Both the position numbers and the translations under genes were made by a program. Of a stretch of 64,000 bases of DNA, positions 33,711 through 41,394 are shown in pieces (position 1 is the first letter of the stretch; each line of letters begins with the position of its first letter). The notes under the pieces are model-generated. The model did no database searches. It was not told the DNA's origin and saw only the letters and a program-made list of their open reading frames with translations. The DNA lies in assembly GCF_017795745.1 (NCBI RefSeq), contig NZ_CP059067.1:4464001-4528000 (forward strand), given 5' to 3'. This DNA is from Rhizobacter sp. AJA081-3 (GTDB taxonomy: Bacteria; Pseudomonadota; Gammaproteobacteria; Burkholderiales; Burkholderiaceae_C).

Positions 33711-33739
33711 TCTGCGAACAGAGCTTGGAAGGCGCGCGG

Positions 33740-33898
33740 CTAGGCGCTCCCCTCTCCCGGATTCAACGGACCCTCGCTCCGATCAAGGCAATAGCCCGAC
33801 GGAATGGCCCTGCGCATCGCCACCGCTGCGAACAACGGAGCGAACGCGACCAGCCCCTGCAGGGGTCGGTGGGTTCGAATGACGTTGTGCGATTTCAC
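33740..33898 (-). CDS. Leader ORF, 52 codons
   Basis: A short GTG-started ORF with a good ribosome site (AGGAA, 6 nt spacing). The peptide begins VKSHNVIRTHRPLQGLVAF and has a hydrophobic middle (APLFAAVA) and a charged end (NPGEGSA). No run of one amino acid's codons, as in classical attenuators, is visible. It is followed by an intrinsic terminator and then the tRNA array, so a transcription-translation attenuation role is possible. It could also be a free small protein. Confidence 0.5.
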   Translation of the reverse strand: MKSHNVIRTHRPLQGLVAFAPLFAAVAMRRAIPSGYCLDRSEGPLNPGEGSA

Positions 33899-33957
33899 GG
33901 TGAGTTCCTGTGGTTCTGGCTGTGGCTCTTGCGAGCCGGTTTCTCGATGGGAGCGGA

Positions 33958-33986
33958 CTGTAAAGACTCTTTACCCAACTCGTCAA
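33958..33986 (-). promoter_or_regulatory. Putative promoter with 15-bp palindrome
   Basis: On the minus strand TTGACG is followed, 16-17 bp later, by a weak -10 (TTTACA or TTACAG). The perfect palindrome GTAAAGA-C-TCTTTAC (33960-33974) covers the spacer and -10. The site would drive the leader ORF and tRNA array. It also lies between this unit and the divergent HTH gene at 34034, so it could be an operator. Confidence 0.5.
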
Positions 33987-34033
33987 GCCCCTGCGAGAAT
34001 GGCGTCTGACTTCGTTGCATCGCGCACACACCT

Positions 34034-34405
34034 GTGTCCAACATCACCCTCACGAGACGACAGAACGCGCTGGCGCTGTTCCAGGACTACGCCGAGAAGG
34101 CGCTGGCGTCGGGCACGTCGCCCAAGGGGCTCGAGCAGTCCTTCGCGGCGACGCTGCAGATCTCGCCGAGCATGTGGAGCCAGATCAAGTCGTCGCGGCC
34201 GATCGGCGACAAGCTCGCGCGGCAGATCGAATCGGCCTGCGGCAAGCCCTCGGGTTGGCTCGACGAGCTTCGCAAGGATGCGGCGCCGCCGGCCGCCGAG
34301 ACGGCCTTCATCGAACTCGCGCTGGCGGCATGGCGTTCGACCAACAGCGCGGGGCGCAAGGCGCTGCGGGAGCATCTGAAGACGATCGTCGCAAGCGCCT
34401 CCTGA
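34034..34405 (+). CDS. XRE-like helix-turn-helix protein
   Basis: The 123-residue product (GTG start) has the helix pattern of a Cro/C1-type DNA-binding domain in residues ~30-75: PKGLEQSFAATLQISPSMWS (helix-turn-helix), then IKSSRPIGDKLARQIESACG and KPSGWLDEL. The C-terminal 40 residues form a helical dimerisation-like tail. It has no membrane segment. The gene is divergent from the tRNA array promoter region and could control it; this is inference from position. It converges on hipA. The similarity is clear in pattern but I cannot name a family. Confidence 0.6.
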   Translation: MSNITLTRRQNALALFQDYAEKALASGTSPKGLEQSFAATLQISPSMWSQIKSSRPIGDKLARQIESACGKPSGWLDELRKDAAPPAAETAFIELALAAWRSTNSAGRKALREHLKTIVASAS

Positions 34406-34436
34406 CTCGAGCAGGAACGGGTTGATCCTGCAGTGG

Positions 34437-35693
34437 TCAGGCGGCCAGGTGCTCGGCCACCTTCTTCGTTGTAGACAGCACGAACTGCTGCAGTCGTTCC
34501 GCAAGGATCCTGGCCGAATGAGGTAAGGCGGGTTTGACGTCCTTCACGGCACGTTCGAATGCGTCTGGCACTCTGCGCGCCAGGTCTGCCGCCTGTTGCG
34601 CAAGGAACTGTGGCCGCATGCCGAGTTGCCGGGCCAGCGGCACCAGGTTCGACGAGGTCATCGCTGCCGGCTTGTACTCGCCGCCGATCTCGAACGCGAA
34701 GTCCTGCGAGAGCCCTGGATACAGGCGCGTGCACATCAAGTCGTAGAACGGCGTCAGCGTCACGCCCTTGCCTGGCAGGTTGTAGATCGACAGGTTCTTC
34801 GCGTGGCTGTCGTTGTTGCCGGCGTAGAGGTTGAAGAAGATCCATCCGATGAAGTGGCGCAGGTCCACCGCAGGCTGCGTGCTATAGCGGCGGATCAGTT
34901 CGGCGCAGGTGGCCAGGCCGGGCCCTCCCTCCTTCTCGTACTTGCGCTCCGAGAGCGTACCGGCCAGCTGGCACAGGTCGTACTGGACCAGCCGCGCCAG
35001 GGTCCCATCCGGACGGGCGAGCCGATCGAAGCGCCGGACCACGCAGGACTCGGTGTGCGGCTCGTAGAACACCTCGGCGGTCGGCAGGCCGCAATGGGCC
35101 GCGGCCCGCATCACGATCGTCTCGTTGGCGGCCGAGTGCCACACCTTGGCCAGTCGCTTGATGTTCGGCTTGAGGATGTGGGTCGAGGGCGATGTGCCCT
35201 TGGGCAGGCGCGGCAGGCCGTCGTCGAAGATGGCGATGCTGGTCTTGTCCTGGGCGCCGGCCAGCGAGATCCGTGCGTCGCCACCTTGCAGGTCGATGGC
35301 CGAGGCGGACTTCTTGCCGAGGATGGCGGCCATGGCCTCCCAGGTCGTCGCCTCGTAGGTGGCCGGCTGGGGGCGCTGGCCGCCCGGCACGATCACGAAC
35401 CCTCCCGCGGTGTCTCCGGCCACTTCGAGCAGCAGTGAGAACAGGGTCGATGCCTTGCGTTGCTCCGCGAGGTAGTGGCGCAACTCGCCTTCCGGCAACA
35501 GGTTCTCGAAGAAGGCCTGCACTGCGGCCGAGTCGTTGCGGCCCGGCTGCAGCGCGATGGCCGCCACCGTCATGCGCTCCGCACGTTCGAGCCAGCTTGC
35601 CGCGTACTCGAACGCGACGGGCGAAGCGTCGTGGATCGTGCCGACGAGTTCGCTGCCGTAGTAGACGTCGAGGCGGTCGGGGCGCTGCATCAC
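34437..35693 (-). CDS. hipA: HipA-type serine/threonine kinase toxin
   Basis: A 418-residue HipA protein, near the 440 of E. coli. Conserved blocks: an N-terminal HipA_N region (VYYGSELVGTIHDASPVAFE), ISLAGAQDKTSIAIF (nucleotide-binding loop), STHILKPN, VVRRFDR, the catalytic loop with Asp in NNDSHAKNLSIY, and TPFYDLMCT with the metal-binding Asp. HipA toxins phosphorylate glutamyl-tRNA synthetase and cause dormancy; HipT/HipA variants may hit other synthetases. The start overlaps the antitoxin stop by 4 bp. All key residues appear intact, so the kinase should be active. Confidence 0.93.
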   Translation of the reverse strand: MMQRPDRLDVYYGSELVGTIHDASPVAFEYAASWLERAERMTVAAIALQPGRNDSAAVQAFFENLLPEGELRHYLAEQRKASTLFSLLLEVAGDTAGGFVIVPGGQRPQPATYEATTWEAMAAILGKKSASAIDLQGGDARISLAGAQDKTSIAIFDDGLPRLPKGTSPSTHILKPNIKRLAKVWHSAANETIVMRAAAHCGLPTAEVFYEPHTESCVVRRFDRLARPDGTLARLVQYDLCQLAGTLSERKYEKEGGPGLATCAELIRRYSTQPAVDLRHFIGWIFFNLYAGNNDSHAKNLSIYNLPGKGVTLTPFYDLMCTRLYPGLSQDFAFEIGGEYKPAAMTSSNLVPLARQLGMRPQFLAQQAADLARRVPDAFERAVKDVKPALPHSARILAERLQQFVLSTTKKVAEHLAA

Positions 35694-35965
35694 AGCACCC
35701 GCGCGGCCTTGGCTCGCACCACCAGTTCCAGCCCGAGCAGGTCCATGACATCGAGCACCTTCTGGAGCTGCACGGTGGGCTTGCCGTTTTCGAGGTCGAC
35801 GATGAACCGGTTGCCCGTGTTGCCCATCCCGGCGATGTCGAGTTGCTTGAGGGCCAGGCGCTTGCGCTGCTCGCGGACGACAGCACCCAGCTCCACCGAT
35901 GAGCGGATGGTGGCCTCTTGGCCTTGAGAATTACCGCTCGGTAATGTCGAGGTGACTGAGGGCAT
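35690..35965 (-). CDS. hipB: HipB-type XRE antitoxin
   Basis: A 91-residue XRE protein with the helix-turn-helix VVREQRKRLALKQLDIAGMG and the HipB-typical continuation NRFIVDLENGKPTVQLQKVL, then a short dimerisation tail. HipB binds operators and neutralises HipA. ATG 35965 has GGAG 7 nt upstream and is preferred to TTG 35977. One operator-like palindrome lies within its first codons and two lie upstream, so autoregulation is likely. It is translationally coupled to hipA (ATGA). Confidence 0.9.
   Translation of the reverse strand: MPSVTSTLPSGNSQGQEATIRSSVELGAVVREQRKRLALKQLDIAGMGNTGNRFIVDLENGKPTVQLQKVLDVMDLLGLELVVRAKAARVL
35931..35944. promoter_or_regulatory. HipB operator-like palindrome O1
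   Basis: TTACCGCTCGGTAA is a perfect TTACC-N4-GGTAA palindrome inside the start of hipB. It is the best of three such sites. Confidence 0.7.
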
Positions 35966-35980
35966 TGTGCACTCCAAAAG

Positions 35981-35994
35981 TTACCTATCGGTCA
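35981..35994. promoter_or_regulatory. HipB operator-like palindrome O2
   Basis: TTACCTATCGGTCA fits TNACC-N4-GGTNA. Its centre is 50 bp from that of O1 and it lies just upstream of the hipB ribosome site. Confidence 0.65.
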
Positions 35995-36029
35995 TTTTCC
36001 CTGCTGGAACACTGCGGGTCAAGCGAAAA

Positions 36030-36043
36030 TGACCTAGCGGTAA
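36030..36043. promoter_or_regulatory. HipB operator-like palindrome O3
   Basis: TGACCTAGCGGTAA fits TNACC-N4-GGTNA; its centre is 49 bp from O2. Together O2 and O3 also form a larger imperfect inverted repeat with GTTACC and GTCATTTT arms. Confidence 0.65.
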
Positions 36044-36079
36044 CTTGGAAGCAGCGAGGAGGTTCACCACCGTCCGGCG

Positions 36080-36106
36080 AAAAAAAAGCGACCCGGTGAG
36101 GGTCGC
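36080..36106 (-). terminator. Intrinsic terminator after tRNA-Phe
   Basis: On the minus strand a 7-bp stem (GCGACCC/GGGTCGC) is followed by TTTTTTTT. It lies 48 bp after tRNA-Phe and probably ends the rsmB-ntrYX-tRNA unit, insulating hipBA. Confidence 0.85.
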
Positions 36107-36153
36107 CTTCTTTATCGTCCGACGTCAGAAGCTCGTCTGCGTCGGGCCTTGTC

Positions 36154-36229
36154 TGGTGGCCAAGGGCGGAATCGAACCACCGACACGCGGATTTTCAATC
36201 CGCTGCTCTACCAACTGAGCTACTTGGCC
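36154..36229 (-). tRNA. tRNA-Phe(GAA), canonical
   Basis: Complete cloverleaf: acceptor GGCCAAG/CTTGGCC, D-arm GCTC/GAGC, anticodon arm GCGGA-TTGAAAA-TCCGC (GAA), T-arm with TTCGATT, and encoded ACCA. No degenerate positions. It lies 42 bp downstream of the ntrX-like gene. Confidence 0.95.
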
Positions 36230-36271
36230 AAGAACCGAAGATTATAGCCGAGCGCCGGGCGGCGCCCGGGT

Positions 36272-36976
36272 TCAGAGCACCCCGCCCCGCTTGTTGCGCG
36301 AGAGGTCCACGCCCAGCTGCTTGAGCTTGCGGTACAGGTGGGTGCGCTCCAGGCCGGTCTTCTCGGCCACGCGGGTCATGCTGCCGTTCTCTTGCGCCAG
36401 GTGGAACTCGAAGTAGCTCTTCTCGAACGCGTCGCGCGCCTCGCGCAGCGGCCGGTCCAGGTCGAAGCTCTGCTCGGATTGCGGGCCGAGCATCAGCGGC
36501 GTGGTGGGCAGCATGGCCCCGCCGGTCATCGCCGCCTCGACAGTCAGCGTGGTGTCCGGCAGATGGTGGTTGTGATGGACCGATGGCGAGGCCGCGGTGC
36601 GGTGGTTGCCCACCGGCTTGGCCAAGCCCTGCTCGACGGCACGCAGCAGCTTCTGCAGCGTCACCGGCTTCTCGAGGAAGGCCATGGCGCCGAACTTGGT
36701 GGCCTCGACGGCGGTGTCGATGGTGCCGTGGCCGCTCATCATGATCACCGGCATGGTCAGCAGCCCCGTGGCGCCCCATTCCTTGAGCAGCGTGATGCCG
36801 TCAACGTCGGGCATCCAGATGTCCAGCAGAACAAGGTCGGGGCGCAGCCGCTCGCGGCAGGAGCGCGCCTCGGCAGCGTTCTCGGCCACCTCGACGGTGT
36901 GGCCCTCGTCGGTCAGGATTTCCGACAGCAGCGCGCGGATGCCGAGTTCGTCGTCTACAACAAGAATGATCGCCAT
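36272..36976 (-). CDS. NtrX-like response regulator lacking the AAA+ domain
   Basis: A 234-residue protein. The receiver (residues 1-125) has ILVVDDELGIRALLSEIL, phosphoacceptor Asp in LVLLDIWMPDVDG, Thr/Ser in VIMMSGHGTID and Lys in FLEKPVT. A His-rich linker follows, then a Fis-type helix-turn-helix (MTRVAEKTGLERTHLYRKLK). The sigma-54-interacting AAA+ module found in classical NtrX/NtrC is absent, so it cannot activate sigma-54 promoters in the standard way. It is 6 bp downstream of the NtrY-like kinase gene and surely its partner. Confidence 0.9.
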   Translation of the reverse strand: MAIILVVDDELGIRALLSEILTDEGHTVEVAENAAEARSCRERLRPDLVLLDIWMPDVDGITLLKEWGATGLLTMPVIMMSGHGTIDTAVEATKFGAMAFLEKPVTLQKLLRAVEQGLAKPVGNHRTAASPSVHHNHHLPDTTLTVEAAMTGGAMLPTTPLMLGPQSEQSFDLDRPLREARDAFEKSYFEFHLAQENGSMTRVAEKTGLERTHLYRKLKQLGVDLSRNKRGGVL

Positions 36977-36982
36977 GGATGG

Positions 36983-39319
36983 TCAGTGCGTCCGGCTCAC
37001 GGTGGCCACCGCGACGGCTGGGGTGCCGTCGGCCGGAGCGAACTTGGAAAATGATAGCGAAACTTGGGCCCCTGTCGCGCCGGCGGTGCCCGCCGGCGGT
37101 GGAGTGTCGCCTGTCGCGACGTCGCGCGCCACCCCCAGGTTCGCGATGCGCACACGCGCGCCATGTTCGTCGGCGATCTTCTTGACGACGGCCAAGCCCA
37201 GGCCGGTGCCCTTGCTCTTGGTGGTGACGTACGGCTCGAAGGCCCGCTTGAGCACCTTGTCCGGGAATCCGTGGCCGTTGTCGATCACCTGCAGGCGCAC
37301 GGCACGCAGGTCGCCTTGCTCGGTGCGCGCCACCTCCGTGCGCACGAGCACGCGGCCATCGGTCTTGTCGGCCACCGAATCGAGCGCGTTCTGCACGAGG
37401 TTGTGGATCACCTGTCGCAACTGCGTGCTGTCGCCGATGATCATCGGCAGGCCCTGCCCGAGCTCGGCATACAGCTGGCCGGACTCCTGCGCGGTGACGT
37501 ACAGGCCCAGCACCTCGCCGACCAGCGCATTCAGGTCCAGCGGCTTGAGCTGCGCGGCGGGCAGCCGCGCGTAGTCGCGGAATTCGTTGACCAGCGTCTT
37601 CATCGCCTGCACCTGGTTGACGATGGTGGCGACCGAGCGCGCGAGCATGGCCTGGTCGGGCCCTTCGAGCTTGGATTCGAGCTTGTGCTGCAACCGCTCC
37701 GCCGAGAGCTGGATGGGCGTCAGCGGGTTCTTGATCTCGTGCGCGAGCCGGCGCGCCACCTCGCTCCAGGCTTCGGTGCGCTGCGCCGAGACGACCTCGG
37801 TGATGTCGTCGAACACCATCAGCCGTGCGCCCTGAGGCATGGCCGCGCCGCGAACCAGCAGCGTCAGCGTGTCGCGGTCGCGGCCCTGCGAGTCCTGCGT
37901 CTGCAGCTCGAAGGAATCCTGCCAGTGGTCGCGCTCGCCGGCCTCGGGGCTGCTGGCATGCAGTTCGAAGCGCTGCCACACGCCCTTGGCGAACACCTCC
38001 AGGCCGGGCACCTCGTCGAGCCGGCGGCCGCGGTAGGCCGACAGCGGCAGCTTGACGATCCGCGTGGCGCCGGGGTTGACGGTGTCGATGCGGCCGTCGC
38101 GGTCGAACACGATCACGCCGGCCGTCAGGTTGTCGAGGATGGTCTGCAGGTTGGCGCGCGCCCCTTCCACCTGGCGCACGCTGCGTTGCACCAGCGAGCG
38201 GGCCTCCGAGAGCTGCTCGGTCATGTCGGCGAACGAGCGGGTCAGGCCGCCCAGCTCGTCGCGCGAGGCGAACACCGGCCTGGCACTGAGGTCGCCGCGA
38301 GCCACTTGGTCCACGCCTTCTGCGAGCACCAGCAGCGGCTTGGCCAGCTGATTGCCCAGCAGGGCAGCGAGCAGCACGGCACCGAACACCGCCAGCACGA
38401 GTGCGAGCGTCAGAGTGCCGATGTACATGCGGCGCAGGCCGTCGCGCGCCAAGGCGCGCTGCTGGTACTCGCGGTAGGCGGTCTGCACGGCCAGCGCATT
38501 GGCGGTCAGGGTGGACGGCAGCAACTGCCGCACCATCAGGTAACGCTCCTGCTCGGTGAGCGCGAAGTTCGCGCTGGGGATCAGCGCGAGCACACGGATG
38601 CGCGCGTTCGGCGCGCTGCCCGTGTCTTCGTCCAGGCCCTCGAGCTGGCCGATCACGCGCGACAGCCTCGCCTGGCGCAGCATGGTGGCGGCGGGCCGGT
38701 CGGGCAGCAAGCCCGCGGCGCTGCTGCTGGCCGACAGCAGCGTCTGCCCCGACGCGCCGACGATGGCCACTTCCTGCGCCGCGAGCTGCTCGCGCAACCG
38801 CTCGAGCGCGAACATCTGCGCTGTGCCGCCGCGGCCATCGAGCAGCGGCGCCGCCGCGGTCTCGCCCAGCTTCTCGGCCGCCAGCCGTGTGCGGCCGGCG
38901 AGTTCGTTGACGAGCGCGTCGAGCGTGCCGCGGCCGAGGTTCAGGCCGGCGTCGAGCGCGCTTTCCACCTTCACGTCGAACCAGCTTTCGATGCTGCGCG
39001 AGACGAACTGGTAGCTCACCAGGTAGATCAGCACCCCCGGCACCACGCCGACGAGCGCAAAGATCGCCGCCAGCTTGAGCAGCAGCCGGCTGCCGAACTT
39101 GCGTCGCCGCACGCGCACGATCAGCCGCACCGAGGCGATGCCGATCACCAGCGCGAGCAGCGCCGCCACCGTCACGTTGACCCAGAACAGCCAGACGTAG
39201 TGGCGCTCGTACAGCGCGGGGCTGTTGGTGGCCACCGAGAGCAGGAAGGCCAGCACGAGGCCGGCCCCCGTCACTGCCACCAGCGAGACGATCCAGGCCC
39301 AGCGTGTCGCCTTGGTCAT
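36983..39319 (-). CDS. NtrY-like membrane sensor histidine kinase
   Basis: A 778-residue kinase. N-terminal membrane segments (residues ~9-32, 40-65 and a third near 83-105) flank a periplasmic region to ~290. A further segment (LALVLAVFGAVLLAALLGNQ) leads into HAMP, PAS (about 390-500), HisKA (RRLAHEIKNPLTPIQLSAER) and HATPase (HNLVQNALDSV, DNGHGFPD, GTGLGLAVVKK). NtrY-like kinases sense nitrogen or redox/envelope state depending on species. It follows the DUF4390 gene (40 bp gap) and precedes the regulator. Confidence 0.92.
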   Translation of the reverse strand: MTKATRWAWIVSLVAVTGAGLVLAFLLSVATNSPALYERHYVWLFWVNVTVAALLALVIGIASVRLIVRVRRRKFGSRLLLKLAAIFALVGVVPGVLIYLVSYQFVSRSIESWFDVKVESALDAGLNLGRGTLDALVNELAGRTRLAAEKLGETAAAPLLDGRGGTAQMFALERLREQLAAQEVAIVGASGQTLLSASSSAAGLLPDRPAATMLRQARLSRVIGQLEGLDEDTGSAPNARIRVLALIPSANFALTEQERYLMVRQLLPSTLTANALAVQTAYREYQQRALARDGLRRMYIGTLTLALVLAVFGAVLLAALLGNQLAKPLLVLAEGVDQVARGDLSARPVFASRDELGGLTRSFADMTEQLSEARSLVQRSVRQVEGARANLQTILDNLTAGVIVFDRDGRIDTVNPGATRIVKLPLSAYRGRRLDEVPGLEVFAKGVWQRFELHASSPEAGERDHWQDSFELQTQDSQGRDRDTLTLLVRGAAMPQGARLMVFDDITEVVSAQRTEAWSEVARRLAHEIKNPLTPIQLSAERLQHKLESKLEGPDQAMLARSVATIVNQVQAMKTLVNEFRDYARLPAAQLKPLDLNALVGEVLGLYVTAQESGQLYAELGQGLPMIIGDSTQLRQVIHNLVQNALDSVADKTDGRVLVRTEVARTEQGDLRAVRLQVIDNGHGFPDKVLKRAFEPYVTTKSKGTGLGLAVVKKIADEHGARVRIANLGVARDVATGDTPPPAGTAGATGAQVSLSFSKFAPADGTPAVAVATVSRTH

Positions 39320-39359
39320 GATCGGTATCGGATCGGCGCGGGGCGCGCAGGTTCAGCGT

Positions 39360-39968
39360 TCAATCGAAGCGCTGCGTACGCTCGACCGAAAGCGCCCAGT
39401 CGGCCTGCGAGGCAATGCCGATCTGCATCGGCCGTGGCAGCAGCGAGGTGTCGAGGCGGAAGCTGAACTCGACGTAATGCCGCGCGCCCTCCTCCAGCTG
39501 CGAGGGTTCGGCGACCTTCCAGTTGGCGCCGCGTCGGATCGAGGCGAAGGCCTCCGCCCGCGTCGCGAAGCTCTGGCTGATGCCGGCGAAAGTGACGCGG
39601 TAGTTGAAGGTCAGCGGCTGGAAGACGATGCGCCAGACACGCGCCGCGCTGGCGATGCGCTTGTCGCGCCAGTACCAGCGGTCGCGGAACACCTCGGCCT
39701 CGGCCACGAAGTACAGCGGCACGGCCTTGTTCAGCGCCTCCTCGGCGCCGCGCGGCAGCTCGAAGTTGACGGCGTAGTTGAGCAGCAGGCCGTCTTCGCT
39801 GCGCTGCACGCCGAAACTCGCCAGTTCGGCGCCGCCGCCTTGCGCCTGCGCGGGGGCGAGCCAGCCCAGCCAGAGCGCGAGGAGCACGCCCAGCAGCCAG
39901 CCGACCCCGGGCGCGCTGCCAACTGCGCGGGGGCCTGGACTGCCGTTCGAGCGTGCCGCGCTGAGCAT
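39360..39968 (-). CDS. DUF4390 exported protein
   Basis: A 202-residue protein with a signal peptide (about residues 20-43, LLGVLLALWLGWLAPAQA) and a beta-rich mature domain (YAVNFELPRGAEEALNK, YFVAEAEVFRDRWYWRDKRI, IRRGANWKVAE). This is the DUF4390 domain, found almost always between rsmB and ntrY in Burkholderiales, as here. The function is unknown; position suggests a periplasmic partner of the NtrY-like sensor. It starts 14 bp after the rsmB stop. Confidence 0.85.
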   Translation of the reverse strand: MLSAARSNGSPGPRAVGSAPGVGWLLGVLLALWLGWLAPAQAQGGGAELASFGVQRSEDGLLLNYAVNFELPRGAEEALNKAVPLYFVAEAEVFRDRWYWRDKRIASAARVWRIVFQPLTFNYRVTFAGISQSFATRAEAFASIRRGANWKVAEPSQLEEGARHYVEFSFRLDTSLLPRPMQIGIASQADWALSVERTQRFD

Positions 39969-39982
39969 GGGGTGGGCGGGAT

Positions 39983-41305
39983 TCAGGTCTTTTCGAGCAG
40001 GCTGTAGAAGAACCCGTCCGCCGATGCACCCGAAGGGGGCGGCGGACGATCGGGTTCATTGTCGGGCAGCGGGAGCAGATGGCCCGGGGAGGCGGGCTCG
40101 GCGGGGACGGCGGCGTCACCGTGGCGTTGCAAAAAAGCGTCGATCTGGTCCAGGCCCTCGGCCTTGAAGACCGAACAGGTGCAGTACAGCAGCCGCCCGC
40201 CCGGGCGCAGCGTCGGCCACAGGGTGTCGAGCAGGCGGGCCTGGGTGCGCGCCAGCGCGTCGATGTCGCTGGGGCGGCGCAGCCAGCGCACGTCGGGGTG
40301 GCGGCGAACGATGCCCGAGGCACTGCACGGGGCGTCGAGCAGGATGGCGTCGAAGGGTTTCCCGTCCCACCAGGCGGTGGTGTTGCCGGCGTCGGCGGCG
40401 AGGGTGCGGGCCTGAAGATGCAGACGCGCAAGCGTCTCGTGCACGCGGGCCAGGCGCTGCGGGTCGCTGTCCAGCGCCAGCACGTCGAGTTCGGCGCGTT
40501 CGAGCAGGTGGGCCGTCTTGCCCCCGGGCGCGGCGCAGGCGTCGAGCACGCGTGCTCCCGCCGGCAGGCCATGGCCGATGAGCAGGGGCGCGGCGCGCTG
40601 CGCGGCGGCGTCCTGCACCGACACGTCGCCGTCAGCGAAACCCGGTAACTGGTTGACCGGGCAGGGCTGCGCCAGCACGATGGCCTGCTCGCCGGGGCCG
40701 GCCGTGGCTGCCATGCCGGCGTCGGCCAGCCGCGCCAGGTAGGCGGCCACGCTGCCGCGCCGGGCGTTGACGCGCAGCGTCATCGGCGCCCGCTGCTGGT
40801 CGGCGGCGAGCACGGCCTGCCAATCGTCGGGCCAGTCGCGCTGCAGGCGCTCGATCCACCAGCGCGGGTGGTTGAAGGCGGCCACCAGGTTGCCGTGCAG
40901 GCCGGCCAGCAGCGCATCGCGCTCGCGCAGGAAGCGCCGCAGCACCGCGTTGACGAAACCGCCGCGCTGCTTTGCCGCCACCACAGCCTGGTCGACCAGC
41001 GTGTGCTCCGCATAGGGCGGCCCCGAGCCGGGCCACATCAGGGCCAGCGCGGTGAGCAGCAGGGAATCGAGCGCCGGTGGCGGCGCCTTCGGCACGAGCT
41101 GCTCGCGCACGGCCTGGGCCCCGCCCATCCAGCGCAGCGTGTGGAAACTCAGCGCCTGCGCGCCGGGCCGCGCGGGGCCCGGGCAACGCTCCAGCGCGTC
41201 GGTGAGGCTCTGCCCTCCGCGCACGGCCTGCACCGCGGCCGCGGCGTGGATCAGCAATTGCGCGAGCGGCAGCGAGGCGTGGGCGGTCGGGGCGGGGGCA
41301 TTCAC
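39983..41305 (-). CDS. rsmB: 16S rRNA m5C967 methyltransferase RsmB
   Basis: A 440-residue protein with an N-terminal NusB-like RNA-binding domain (residues ~1-140) and a C-terminal SAM-dependent methyltransferase: VLDACAAPGGKTAHLLE, LLDAPCSASGIVRRHPD and LLYCTCSVF with the catalytic cysteines. RsmB methylates C967 of 16S rRNA. It heads the unit rsmB-DUF4390-ntrY-like-ntrX-like-tRNA-Phe and is divergent from folE. Length fits the family. Confidence 0.93.
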   Translation of the reverse strand: MNAPAPTAHASLPLAQLLIHAAAAVQAVRGGQSLTDALERCPGPARPGAQALSFHTLRWMGGAQAVREQLVPKAPPPALDSLLLTALALMWPGSGPPYAEHTLVDQAVVAAKQRGGFVNAVLRRFLRERDALLAGLHGNLVAAFNHPRWWIERLQRDWPDDWQAVLAADQQRAPMTLRVNARRGSVAAYLARLADAGMAATAGPGEQAIVLAQPCPVNQLPGFADGDVSVQDAAAQRAAPLLIGHGLPAGARVLDACAAPGGKTAHLLERAELDVLALDSDPQRLARVHETLARLHLQARTLAADAGNTTAWWDGKPFDAILLDAPCSASGIVRRHPDVRWLRRPSDIDALARTQARLLDTLWPTLRPGGRLLYCTCSVFKAEGLDQIDAFLQRHGDAAVPAEPASPGHLLPLPDNEPDRPPPPSGASADGFFYSLLEKT

Positions 41306-41394
41306 CGTGCCCAGTCTACGGGCAGGGCCGGCCCGCGCTGCGCGGGTGGCCGGGCTGCGCTACCCTGTGGCGCTTGACGATTCACGACTTCACC

